Below are positions 56,817-63,929 of a DNA stretch of 64,000 bases, one piece after another. The notes under the pieces are model-generated. The model made no database searches. It was not told where the DNA came from and was given only the letters and a program-made list of their open reading frames with translations. A program made the position numbers and the translations under genes. Source of the stretch: Weeksella massiliensis (lineage in GTDB: Bacteria > Bacteroidota > Bacteroidia > Flavobacteriales > Weeksellaceae); the NCBI GenBank assembly GCA_000751595.1, contig CCMH01000016.1, forward strand, positions 30,372 to 94,371, written 5' to 3'. Each line of letters opens with the position of its first letter. Within the stretch, counting starts at the first letter, position 1.

Positions 56817-57782
56817 ATGAATCTCAACGACTATAAAAATGCGATTATGCAGGGCGATATTGCTTACTTGAGTAAAGCGATTACCCTGGCCGAAAGCACA
56901 AAAGAAGCCCACCAGATTTTTATACAGCAACTGATCAAAGCATTAGAACCGACAGAAACAAGCTCGAAAAGAATTGCAATTACAGGAATTCCGGGTGTTG
57001 GAAAAAGTACGTTTATCGAATCTTTGGGTAAATTGTTGGTGAATCGTGGGAAGAAAGTTGCGGTTTTGGCAATCGATCCGAGTAGTATTTTATCGAAGGG
57101 AAGTATTCTGGGCGACAAAACACGAATGGAAGATTTGGCAAGAGAAAAAAATGCATTTATCCGACCGAGCGCAAACAACGGAAATTTGGGAGGAATCACC
57201 ATCAGAACGTACGAAAGTATGTTGCTTTGTGAAGCTGCTGGTTTTGATCATATCTTGATTGAGACTGTGGGTGTTGGACAATCGGAAATTTTAGTGAACT
57301 CGATTACCGATTTGTTTTTATTTCTTCAACTTCCTGGTTCGGGAGATGATTTACAAGGAATAAAAAGAGGAATTATGGAAATGGCTGATTTAATTTTTAT
57401 TAACAAAGCCGATATTTTCGAAGAAAAACTTTCGAAAGAAGCAAAGTTGGATATCGTTCGATCGCTACAATTTCTACCCGCAAAACCTTCTGGTTGGAAG
57501 CGAAAAACAATTCTTGGTTCGGGTCTGAAAGGAGAAGGAATTGCTGCTCTTTGGGAACAAATTGAAGCGTATTTTGATTTCATTATCGAGAATGGATATT
57601 TCGACCAGAACAGAAAAGAGCAAAGGGCGCAGCAAACCAAAAACTATGTTTTTGAGTTGGCGGAGAAAAGAATCAAAGCTTTATTATCTCACTATCCGTT
57701 ACAAGAAAATGAAGAAGAGACGGCTTTCGAAACTGCACAAAATTGGATCATAACCCAATTGGGAGAAATGACAAATATCTAA
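56817..57782 (+). CDS. meaB: MeaB/ArgK-family GTPase
   Basis: 321 aa G3E GTPase, metallochaperone that protects and loads the B12-dependent methylmalonyl-CoA mutase. P-loop ITGIPGVGKSTFIESLG, AIDPSSILSKGSILGDKTRM, DHILIETVGVGQSE and NKADIF are all visible. Start at the ATG 56817 rather than the TTG at 56808. No mutase genes are in this window; its end overlaps the convergent DUF779 gene by 4 bp. Confidence 0.95.
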   Translation: MNLNDYKNAIMQGDIAYLSKAITLAESTKEAHQIFIQQLIKALEPTETSSKRIAITGIPGVGKSTFIESLGKLLVNRGKKVAVLAIDPSSILSKGSILGDKTRMEDLAREKNAFIRPSANNGNLGGITIRTYESMLLCEAAGFDHILIETVGVGQSEILVNSITDLFLFLQLPGSGDDLQGIKRGIMEMADLIFINKADIFEEKLSKEAKLDIVRSLQFLPAKPSGWKRKTILGSGLKGEGIAALWEQIEAYFDFIIENGYFDQNRKEQRAQQTKNYVFELAEKRIKALLSHYPLQENEEETAFETAQNWIITQLGEMTNI

Positions 57783-58156
57783 ACTTCGTTGCGTTTTACT
57801 GGGGCTAAATTTTCTAATTCTTCTGCTGTAAACAATCGATATTCGATACGAAATGTTTTGCCTAATGGCGTTTCTAAAGAAAAACCACCGGCACCAAAAC
57901 CATCGATAACATCTAAGGTAAAGTGAGCATTTTTCCAATATTCGAATAAATCTTTATCTACCCAAAACTCAACACCATCGACTTCGCCGATGCACACATC
58001 ATTGGTGCGGAGATAATATCCATCTTTCTCGAAGCATTGAGGTTGCGTACCTTCGCAACATCCGCCTGCTTGGTACAGCATTAGATCGCCATGTGTTTCT
58101 TTGAGTTGTGCTAATAATTGCTTTGCTTTATCTGTTGCATCTATTCTACTAATCAT
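57779..58156 (-). CDS. DUF779 protein
   Basis: 125 aa of unknown function. Family features are the Cys-rich LMLYQAGGCCEGTQPQCFEKDGYYL segment and the DLFEYWKNAHFTLDVIDGFGAGGFSLE block. DUF779 genes commonly adjoin aldehyde dehydrogenases of the ExaC/AldB type, as here. Start set at the MISRIDATDKAK methionine (58156), which lies inside an octamer copy; a longer in-frame start adds a hydrophobic stretch not usual for the family. Confidence 0.85.
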   Translation of the reverse strand: MISRIDATDKAKQLLAQLKETHGDLMLYQAGGCCEGTQPQCFEKDGYYLRTNDVCIGEVDGVEFWVDKDLFEYWKNAHFTLDVIDGFGAGGFSLETPLGKTFRIEYRLFTAEELENLAPVKRNEV

Positions 58157-58196
58157 CCTACCAAAATTTTTTATTATTTCTATACTTATAAAAAAT

Positions 58197-58222
58197 AAAA
58201 GAGAGCACAATGACTCTCTTTT
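58197..58222 (-). terminator. Terminator after the aldehyde dehydrogenase gene
   Basis: On the minus strand AAAAGAGAG pairs with CTCTCTTTT over an 8-nt loop and is followed by ATTTTTTA. It would limit read-through into the DUF779 gene. Confidence 0.75.
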
Positions 58223-58236
58223 ATCATATTTTTGAC

Positions 58237-59739
58237 TTAGAAAAAGCCCATTTTATTTTTATCGTATGAGATTAACATATTTTTTGTCTGGCGGTAATAT
58301 GCTAACATCATTTTATGATTTTCTCGACCAATACCCGAAAGTTTATATCCTCCAAATGGAGCTCCTGCTGGATAATTATGATATTGATTTACAAAAACTC
58401 TACCTGCTTGAATAGCTCTTGGTACTTGATAAGCTTCATGTGCATCTCTTGTCCATACACCAGCTGCTAAACCATAAATTGTATCATTGGCGATACGAAT
58501 TGCATCTTCTTGATTTTTGAAAGTTGTAACAGCCAAAACAGGTCCGAAGATTTCTTCTTGGAAGATTCGCATTTTATTATCTCCTTTGAATAAGGTAGGT
58601 TTGATGTAATAACCTTCTGCAACATCACCAGACAGTTGATTGGCTTCTCCTCCGGTTAACAATTCTGCACCTTCTTCTTTCCCTAGTTTGATATAATTGA
58701 GAATTTTCTCATACTGCACTTTCGAGGCTTGTGCTCCGATCATGGTAGTCGTATCCAGCGGATTTCCTGCTACAATCGCTTCGGTACGTTGAACAACTTT
58801 TTCGATGAAACGATCATAGATTGATTCTTGAATCAATAATCTAGAAGGACAAGTACATACCTCTCCTTGATTTAGTGCGAATAGCACAGCACCTTCTATT
58901 GCTTTATCAAGATAATCATCATCTTCTGCCATTACCGACTCAAAGAAAACATTAGGAGATTTACCACCTAATTCTAGCGTAACTGGAATAATGTTTTCGG
59001 TAGCATACTGCATTACCATTCGTCCCGTAGCAGTAGAACCTGTAAAGGCAGCTTTAGCAACTTTAGGGTTTGTGACTAATGTACGTCCAAGTTCTGAACC
59101 GAAACCATTCACTATATTTACAACGCCTTCTGGAATCAGATCGCCAATCAATTCGATAAGATACATAATAGACACTGGGGTACTTTCTGCTGGTTTTAAC
59201 ACCACCGTACAACCTGCTGCAAGGGCTGGTGCCAATTTCCAAACTGCCATCAGAATTGGAAAGTTCCATGGAATAATTTGTGCCACCACACCAATGGGCT
59301 CATTAATGATTAGCGAAAGCGTATTTTTATCCAACTCATTCAAAGAACCTTCTTCTGCTCGAATCACACTTGCAAAATATCTGAAATGATCAATTGCTAA
59401 AGGAATATCTGCATTGAGAGTTTCTCGAATTGGTTTTCCGTTATCATAGGTTTCTACAGCAGCAATTTTTTCTAAATTTTCCTCCATTCGATCGGCGATT
59501 TTATTAAGAATCATGCTTCTTTCAGTAGCAGATGTTTTACTCCATGTTTCGAATGCTTTATGGGCAGAATCAACAGCTAAATCGATATCTTCTTTGGTAG
59601 AATGAGCTGCTTTAGAAAATACTTTGCCAGTAACAGGTGAAATATTATCGAAATATTTACCTTGTATTGGTGCAACAAATTTTCCGTTGATGTAATTGTC
59701 GTAAGCTTGTTTCAGCTCTGGTAATTGTACTAAACTCAT
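58237..59739 (-). CDS. NAD-dependent aldehyde dehydrogenase
   Basis: 500 aa oxidising aldehydes to acids. Typical sequence from [18 protein letters not shown] at the start, [31 protein letters not shown], the general-base Glu in [14 protein letters not shown], the catalytic Cys in [12 protein letters not shown] (about residue 302) and [13 protein letters not shown]. Closest in layout to ExaC/AldB-type acetaldehyde dehydrogenases, supported by the DUF779 neighbour. Natural substrate not certain. Confidence 0.93.
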   Translation of the reverse strand: MSLVQLPELKQAYDNYINGKFVAPIQGKYFDNISPVTGKVFSKAAHSTKEDIDLAVDSAHKAFETWSKTSATERSMILNKIADRMEENLEKIAAVETYDNGKPIRETLNADIPLAIDHFRYFASVIRAEEGSLNELDKNTLSLIINEPIGVVAQIIPWNFPILMAVWKLAPALAAGCTVVLKPAESTPVSIMYLIELIGDLIPEGVVNIVNGFGSELGRTLVTNPKVAKAAFTGSTATGRMVMQYATENIIPVTLELGGKSPNVFFESVMAEDDDYLDKAIEGAVLFALNQGEVCTCPSRLLIQESIYDRFIEKVVQRTEAIVAGNPLDTTTMIGAQASKVQYEKILNYIKLGKEEGAELLTGGEANQLSGDVAEGYYIKPTLFKGDNKMRIFQEEIFGPVLAVTTFKNQEDAIRIANDTIYGLAAGVWTRDAHEAYQVPRAIQAGRVFVNQYHNYPAGAPFGGYKLSGIGRENHKMMLAYYRQTKNMLISYDKNKMGFF

Positions 59740-59899
59740 AATTTTGCGTTTTTGTTTAAAAAGTTAATGTTTTAACTGTTTGAAAATACAACATTTGCAG
59801 GACATAATCTGTTTATAAAAAGTTAAATCATTCAAACAACTACTATTTTCTAGTTTGGCTTAATTGTTGTAATATTGCAGTCCGAATATTTGAAAATCT

Positions 59900-60297
59900 G
59901 GGGCTGACTGGTTTTGACAGCAAGGATAATGGATAAGTAAGCACGTCGTGCAAGGTTGTGTACGCACGTAAATCTGGCACTTCAACTTTTTAACTGGCAA
60001 CGAAGAATACGCTTTAGCTGCTTAATCGACTGAATTGTAGTAAGTCTCAAGCCACGTTCGTACTAGGTACGAAAGCTGAATGTCTCTCAAAAGCCTCGCC
60101 TTACGGCGTTTGATACAGAGGCACAGGAATGTAAGGATAGGTTGACTTTTGTTTCGCAAGTCAACCGAAACTTTAGGAACTAAGCTTATAGCAAGATGTT
60201 TGTTTCTGGCTGTGAGTCGAAAATCGAGAATAAACTAAACGTGTAGAAAGCTTATTGGTTACTTGTTTGGACGCGGGTTCGAATCCCGCCAGCTCCA
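59900..60297 (+). ncRNA. ssrA: tmRNA (transfer-messenger RNA)
   Basis: 398 nt. The 5' GGGGCTG pairs with 3' CAGCTCC to form the tRNA-like acceptor stem, with GGTTCGAATCCC as the T-arm; the discriminator A is at 60297 and CCA is not encoded. The tag reading frame at 59996-60025 reads GGC AAC GAA GAA TAC GCT TTA GCT GCT TAA, encoding GNEEYALAA after the resume point. It rescues stalled ribosomes together with SmpB. ssrA ends are frequent island insertion sites, and an AT-rich accessory region follows. Confidence 0.96.
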
Positions 60298-60330
60298 CAA
60301 CTCATGCTGACTATCAGCGAATTATAAAAT

Positions 60331-60380
60331 ACTCGGACTAAATCAGGGACTTTTTCCTAATTTTAGTCCGAGTTTTTCTT
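60331..60380 (+). terminator. Terminator after ssrA
   Basis: ACTCGGACTAAA (60331-60342) pairs with TTTAGTCCGAGT (60362-60373) and is followed by TTTTCTTT. Confidence 0.9.
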
Positions 60381-60799
60381 TATATTAAATATTAATTCAG
60401 TTTTTCTCATTCTTTTAGCGAGTTAATATTATTCATCTTATAGAGATTCTGTAATATGTTGATAGCATTCTATTATATCTACAAAATTTCTGTTGCCTTT
60501 AGTATTATGGATATACCAAGCTTTATTTAATGACAAAATAGCGTGACTTACAAAATAAATGTAGAATACTAATATTTTCTTTCTAGTAGTAAAAGAAAAT
60601 CCAGATAATGTTTTTGTTTCTATGTTAGGCAATTTCGATTTTAAAGTTGGCGAGTTCGGATTTTAAATATTATTGAATTACGCAAAACAAATATCTATTA
60701 TAGATAACAATGACTAACTTCAAAATAAAATTGATATACAGTGTTAATTTACAGCGATTTGTAATTATTAATTAAAGTTCAATATAAAATATTATTTCA
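60381..60799. other. AT-rich gap between ssrA and the cassette array
   Basis: About 420 bp with no recognisable gene. A minus-strand frame at about 60438-60670 stays open without an ATG and encodes roughly 75 residues (with FVSHAILSLNKAWYIHNTKGN) that I do not recognise; it could be a gene remnant. TTCGATTTTAAA and TTCGGATTTTAAA (60634-60665) form a short direct repeat. If the array is integron-like, the attI equivalent would be at the right end of this stretch. No integrase is seen. Confidence 0.5.
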
Positions 60800-60807
60800 T
60801 ATATTTG
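60800..60807 (+). promoter_or_regulatory. -7 element (TATATTTG) at the entrance of the cassette array
   Basis: Perfect TAnnTTTG ending 3 bp before the first cassette boundary GTTAGCTGTC (60811). Transcription would start almost exactly at the boundary, so any gene inserted there would be expressed, as by the Pc promoter of integrons. -33 element not obvious. Confidence 0.6.
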
Positions 60808-60810
60808 AGT

Positions 60811-62257
60811 GTTAGCTGTCATTATTCACCAAAATTCGTATGAAAAAACTATTTTTTATCTTAACGATAATTTTGAAGTCAAATCCAATATTTGCTCAAA
60901 CTGAAAATTATAAAACTGCTATTGAAAATTTTCAAGAGAATTATAATTCAGAAAAATATGAAGAAATTTTTGATGCTTTTTCAACTGAAATGAAACAAGC
61001 CTTGCCTCTTGAAAATACAAAACAATTTCTCGCAGGATTAAAAGCTCAAGCCGGAAAAATTGAGAGTAAAGAATTTATCGAATATCAAGAAGGAACGTAT
61101 GCAACTTACAAGACCAAACTTGAAAAAATGGTTTTGGCGGTTAACATTTCACTTGACAACGAAAATCTTGTAAATGGTCTTTTCATAAAACCTTATGAAG
61201 AAGCAACAGAAACAGCAAAAAACATTGCAAACGCTTTGAATAATTACCCAAAAGAAATTTCTGAAATCATTTTTTCACAAGCAAAAGACTTTCCTAATAA
61301 TACTCAACTATCTATTGCAATAATACAAAATGGAAAAACAAACTATTTCGGAATTATAAAAACAAATGACACAATAAAACCCATCGAAAATCAAAATAAA
61401 ATTTTTGAAATTGGTTCTATTACAAAAGTTTTTACATCAACTGTTTTGGCTTCACTCATTGAAAACGGAAAATTGAAATTGACTGACGAAATAAATTCAT
61501 ATTATCCTTTCTCTTTCAAAAACGACATCAAACTCACTTTCAAAAATTTGGCTAATCACACTTCAGGTCTTCCTCGTTTACCTGAAAATTTAGATTTATC
61601 AAACGAAGCTAATCCTTATAAAAGTTATGGTAAAACACAAATTAAAGAATACCTTAAAAATCAATTAAAACTTGAAAATGAAGAAGTAAAATCTTATTCA
61701 TATTCCAATTTGGGAACAGGTTTATTAGGTTACACTCTTGGATTATCACAGAAAACAAATTATCAGGATTTGTTACAAAAGAATGTTTTTGATAAGTACA
61801 AAATGACAAATTCATTTACAAGTTCTCAAAATCTGACTGATAAACTTATAAAAGGACAAAACCCAAATGGAGAAATTATAAGTAATTGGGATTTTGATGT
61901 TTTGTTTGGAGCAGGAGGAATATTATCTACAACAGAAGATTTAGCAAAATTTGCGAATGCACAATTCAATCCTAAAAACAATGAACTTGCTTTAACAAGA
62001 ATACCTACTTTTGAAGTAAACGGAGATATGAAAATCGGTTTAGGATGGCATATTTTAAAATCCAAAAACGGAGAAGATTTATTTTGGCATAACGGAGGAA
62101 CTGGAGGTTATTCATCTTCAATGACAGTAAATATAAACAAGAAAATAGCAGTAATTATCTTGTCTAATCTTTCCGCTTTTCACCCTAAAATGGGAAATAT
62201 TGACAAACTTTGCTTTGAACTAATAAATGAAACGGAAAAATAATAACGACAGCTAAC
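60811..62257 (+). mobile_element. Gene cassette 1 (serine hydrolase)
   Basis: Begins with GTTAGCTGTCATTATT (60811-60826) and ends with AATAATAACGACAGCTAAC (62239-62257); the terminal ten bases are exact reverse complements (GTTAGCTGTC and GACAGCTAAC). The enclosed unit holds one gene in the plus direction with minimal flanks, as in integron cassettes. Confidence 0.7.
60840..62243 (+). CDS. Secreted beta-lactamase-fold serine hydrolase
   Basis: 467 aa. Signal peptide (MKKLFFILTIILKSNPIFAQ), then a DUF3887-like domain (about 22-125), then a class C beta-lactamase/DD-peptidase-fold domain. Catalytic motifs: SITK (SxxK) in IGSITKVFTSTVLASLIENGKL, YSN (YxN) in YSYSNLGTGLLGY, and HNGGTGGYSSS in place of the KTG strand. 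Families of this type include esterases and peptidases; antibiotic hydrolysis should not be assumed. More AT-rich than the core genome and without the octamer. Sole gene of cassette 1. Confidence 0.88.
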   Translation: MKKLFFILTIILKSNPIFAQTENYKTAIENFQENYNSEKYEEIFDAFSTEMKQALPLENTKQFLAGLKAQAGKIESKEFIEYQEGTYATYKTKLEKMVLAVNISLDNENLVNGLFIKPYEEATETAKNIANALNNYPKEISEIIFSQAKDFPNNTQLSIAIIQNGKTNYFGIIKTNDTIKPIENQNKIFEIGSITKVFTSTVLASLIENGKLKLTDEINSYYPFSFKNDIKLTFKNLANHTSGLPRLPENLDLSNEANPYKSYGKTQIKEYLKNQLKLENEEVKSYSYSNLGTGLLGYTLGLSQKTNYQDLLQKNVFDKYKMTNSFTSSQNLTDKLIKGQNPNGEIISNWDFDVLFGAGGILSTTEDLAKFANAQFNPKNNELALTRIPTFEVNGDMKIGLGWHILKSKNGEDLFWHNGGTGGYSSSMTVNINKKIAVIILSNLSAFHPKMGNIDKLCFELINETEK

Positions 62258-62438
62258 ATCGCATTGGCAAAATGGCGGGTTAAGTGCAAAACTCAACTTT
62301 TGTGCATTTTTGTCCGCCGAATGTGTTCCACATTCGCTTTTTATTTGTAAGTTAGCTCTGTGGAAACACATCGGCTACGTTCCTGCTAAATTTGAACTTT
62401 TCGTCCAATTTATCCGCCACTTCGCCAATGCGTTTCCC
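62258..62438 (+). repeat. Inter-cassette palindromic element 1 (attC-like core)
   Basis: 181 bp between the ends of cassettes 1 and 2. CGCATTGGC (62260-62268) pairs with GCCAATGCG (62424-62432), TGGCGG (62273-62278) pairs with CCGCCA (62414-62419), and an internal hairpin GAATGTG/CACATTC lies at 62319-62335. The whole element can fold on one strand into a long imperfect hairpin, as attC sites do. It shares AATGGCGGGTTAAG with element 2 at the same offset. Confidence 0.75.
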
Positions 62439-63193
62439 GTTGTGCGTAATTATAAAAAAACTATGCAAAAATCTAAACACTATTTTCTATTAACACTTCT
62501 GTTATTTACTTTTAATAATGTCTTTTCTCAATTTAATGACTCTAAGGAATATGGATTTAAAGGTGAACTAAAAAAAATTATAACCTACAATTATGTTGAA
62601 CTTGAAAAGAGAAATAATAGTTGGATTTTAGATGATAAAAAACTTGTATCAATTTGGGAATTTATAGTAGATGAAAATCAAAATTTTAAAGAAATTAAAA
62701 CTACTTATTTTACAAATGAAACCAAAGAAGTTCAAGTTTATAAATATGAATTCAACAATAATTTGAAAAGTTCATATAAAAAATATGATGAAGGCGGAAA
62801 CGTAATTGAAACGGCAAAATTTGAATGGTTAAACGAAAAGTCTTATATAGCAACATTTAACTTCAATGAATATATAATAGAAAATAAAGTGATTTTAAAT
62901 GATAATTATAGAGATTTCATTGGAGAAAATAAAGTTTTTGAAATATATGAAAATGAAAAAGTACCAATTGAAATAACTTCTTATAAAAACTTCTTCGATA
63001 AGAATGGACTAATACAAAAAACTAAAAAATACGATGTCTTAGGGAGCATTAATTCTACAATTTATAACAAAATTCAAAAAATAGATACAAAAGGTAATAT
63101 GATTGAATTTGCAATTTTAAATGAAGATGGAAGTTTAGAACGCTTCGTAAAACGTGAATTTGAATATTTAAATTAATTATAACTACGCACAAC
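62439..63193 (+). mobile_element. Gene cassette 2 (secreted hypothetical protein)
   Basis: Begins with GTTGTGCGTAATTATA (62439-62454) and ends with TATAACTACGCACAAC (63178-63193). The two 16-mers are reverse complements with one mismatch. One plus-strand gene inside. Confidence 0.72.
62463..63176 (+). CDS. Secreted hypothetical protein
   Basis: 237 aa, not recognised. A signal peptide (MQKSKHYFLLTLLLFTFNNVFSQ) fixes the start at 62463. The rest alternates charged and beta-prone stretches with repeated K-Y-D/E-G-N patterns (SYKKYDEGGNVIETAKFEW, KKYDVLGSINSTIYNKIQKIDTKGNMIEF, LNEDGSLERFVKREFEYLN). These resemble degenerate YD/RHS-like beta repeats of surface proteins, but this is a weak likeness. 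Very AT-rich. Sole gene of cassette 2. Confidence 0.7.
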   Translation: MQKSKHYFLLTLLLFTFNNVFSQFNDSKEYGFKGELKKIITYNYVELEKRNNSWILDDKKLVSIWEFIVDENQNFKEIKTTYFTNETKEVQVYKYEFNNNLKSSYKKYDEGGNVIETAKFEWLNEKSYIATFNFNEYIIENKVILNDNYRDFIGENKVFEIYENEKVPIEITSYKNFFDKNGLIQKTKKYDVLGSINSTIYNKIQKIDTKGNMIEFAILNEDGSLERFVKREFEYLN

Positions 63194-63373
63194 AAAGGTT
63201 TGGCGCAATGGCGGGTTAAGGCTAAAATTTAAAGTTTCGGCTTTCTATTCCGCAAAAATCCAATTATATTGACTTTTTTTGTAAATTTATTCAATTAATT
63301 GGCTTTTGCTTACCGTGTCGCTAAATTGAAACTTTTCGCTTCAATTTCCGCCACTGCCGCCAAGCCCCGAAAC
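63194..63373 (+). repeat. Inter-cassette palindromic element 2 (attC-like core)
   Basis: 180 bp. TTTGGCGCAATGGCGG on the left pairs imperfectly with CCGCCACTGCCGCCAA on the right. TGGCGGGTTAAG starts 16 bases after the end of the preceding cassette in both elements 1 and 2. CCGCCACT ends 17-18 bases before the next cassette in both. The middle is variable and T-rich. Confidence 0.75.
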
Positions 63374-63440
63374 GTTAGCGGTCAGGCTAAAAGAACGCTA
63401 CGAACTTAAAATGAGTATTAACAAATAAAATAACAGTAAA

Positions 63441-63635
63441 ATGAAAAAATTTCATCCATTTTTCACCATCGGAACAGTAGGAATGATTGTAACCGCCTGC
63501 CTTCATATGTTTTTAGCTTTAGGCTTATCATTGACCTCAATTCACTCTGTCTTTTTCACTCTTTATCCAGTATTCTTGACTTTCTTGATATTAGGAGTTG
63601 TTTTTACAGTTAAACATCAAAAGACTGTTGTATAA
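63441..63635 (+). CDS. Small membrane protein, unknown function
   Basis: 64 aa with two membrane segments (about 8-30 and 34-57) and short charged ends (MKKFHPFF; KHQKTVV). Not recognised. Its own ATG at 63441 follows an A-rich stretch. It is the only intact gene in cassette 3. Confidence 0.6.
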   Translation: MKKFHPFFTIGTVGMIVTACLHMFLALGLSLTSIHSVFFTLYPVFLTFLILGVVFTVKHQKTVV

Positions 63636-63747
63636 AGAAAAATGAATTGGGCTGGACAAAATTAGTTGGCACATATTTCATACTGACTATCAAGGAATAT
63701 CTTTGCGGACAAAACAATTGAAGCACAGAATTGACATACTTAACTAA

Positions 63748-63894
63748 ATTGATAGTATTCAAAAAAATACTGATAGAACTTCACAGGTTGCGTACAAATT
63801 CTATGAAAAGCAAGGTTTTGAACTGTTTGAAATTAAAAACAACTGTTAGGCAGACGGATTTGATATGTATGATATGAAACACAAACAACACTAA
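63748..63894 (+). pseudogene. Remnant of a GNAT acetyltransferase
   Basis: One frame reads SQVAYKFYEKQGFELFEIKNNC, then a TAG (63847), then ADGFDMYDMKHKQH and a stop. A-x-x-FYEKxGF is the end of the acetyl-CoA-binding region of GNAT enzymes, and the whole matches their C-terminus. No N-terminal part is readable before 63748, so this is a decayed gene end. Confidence 0.7.
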
Positions 63895-63929
63895 AAAAAA
63901 AACTGACAAATGAAGCCCGAACCGCTAAC

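Larger units (their letters stand above)
63374..63929 (+). mobile_element. Gene cassette 3 (small membrane protein, GNAT remnant)
   Basis: Begins GTTAGCGGTCAGGCT (63374-63388) and ends AGCCCGAACCGCTAAC (63914-63929); the ends are reverse complements apart from one inserted or changed base. It holds a 64-codon gene and a decayed acetyltransferase fragment. Confidence 0.65.

Noticed and set aside
60438..60632. 64-codon minus-strand open frame downstream of ssrA
   Set aside because: Starts only with TTG, shows no recognisable domain and is very AT-rich; kept only as a possible remnant in the gap description, not as a gene or integrase.
60840..62243. Reading the cassette 1 gene as an antibiotic-resistance beta-lactamase
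   Set aside because: The fold motifs are shared by many esterases and peptidases, and the DUF3887-like N-terminal domain points away from a dedicated beta-lactamase.
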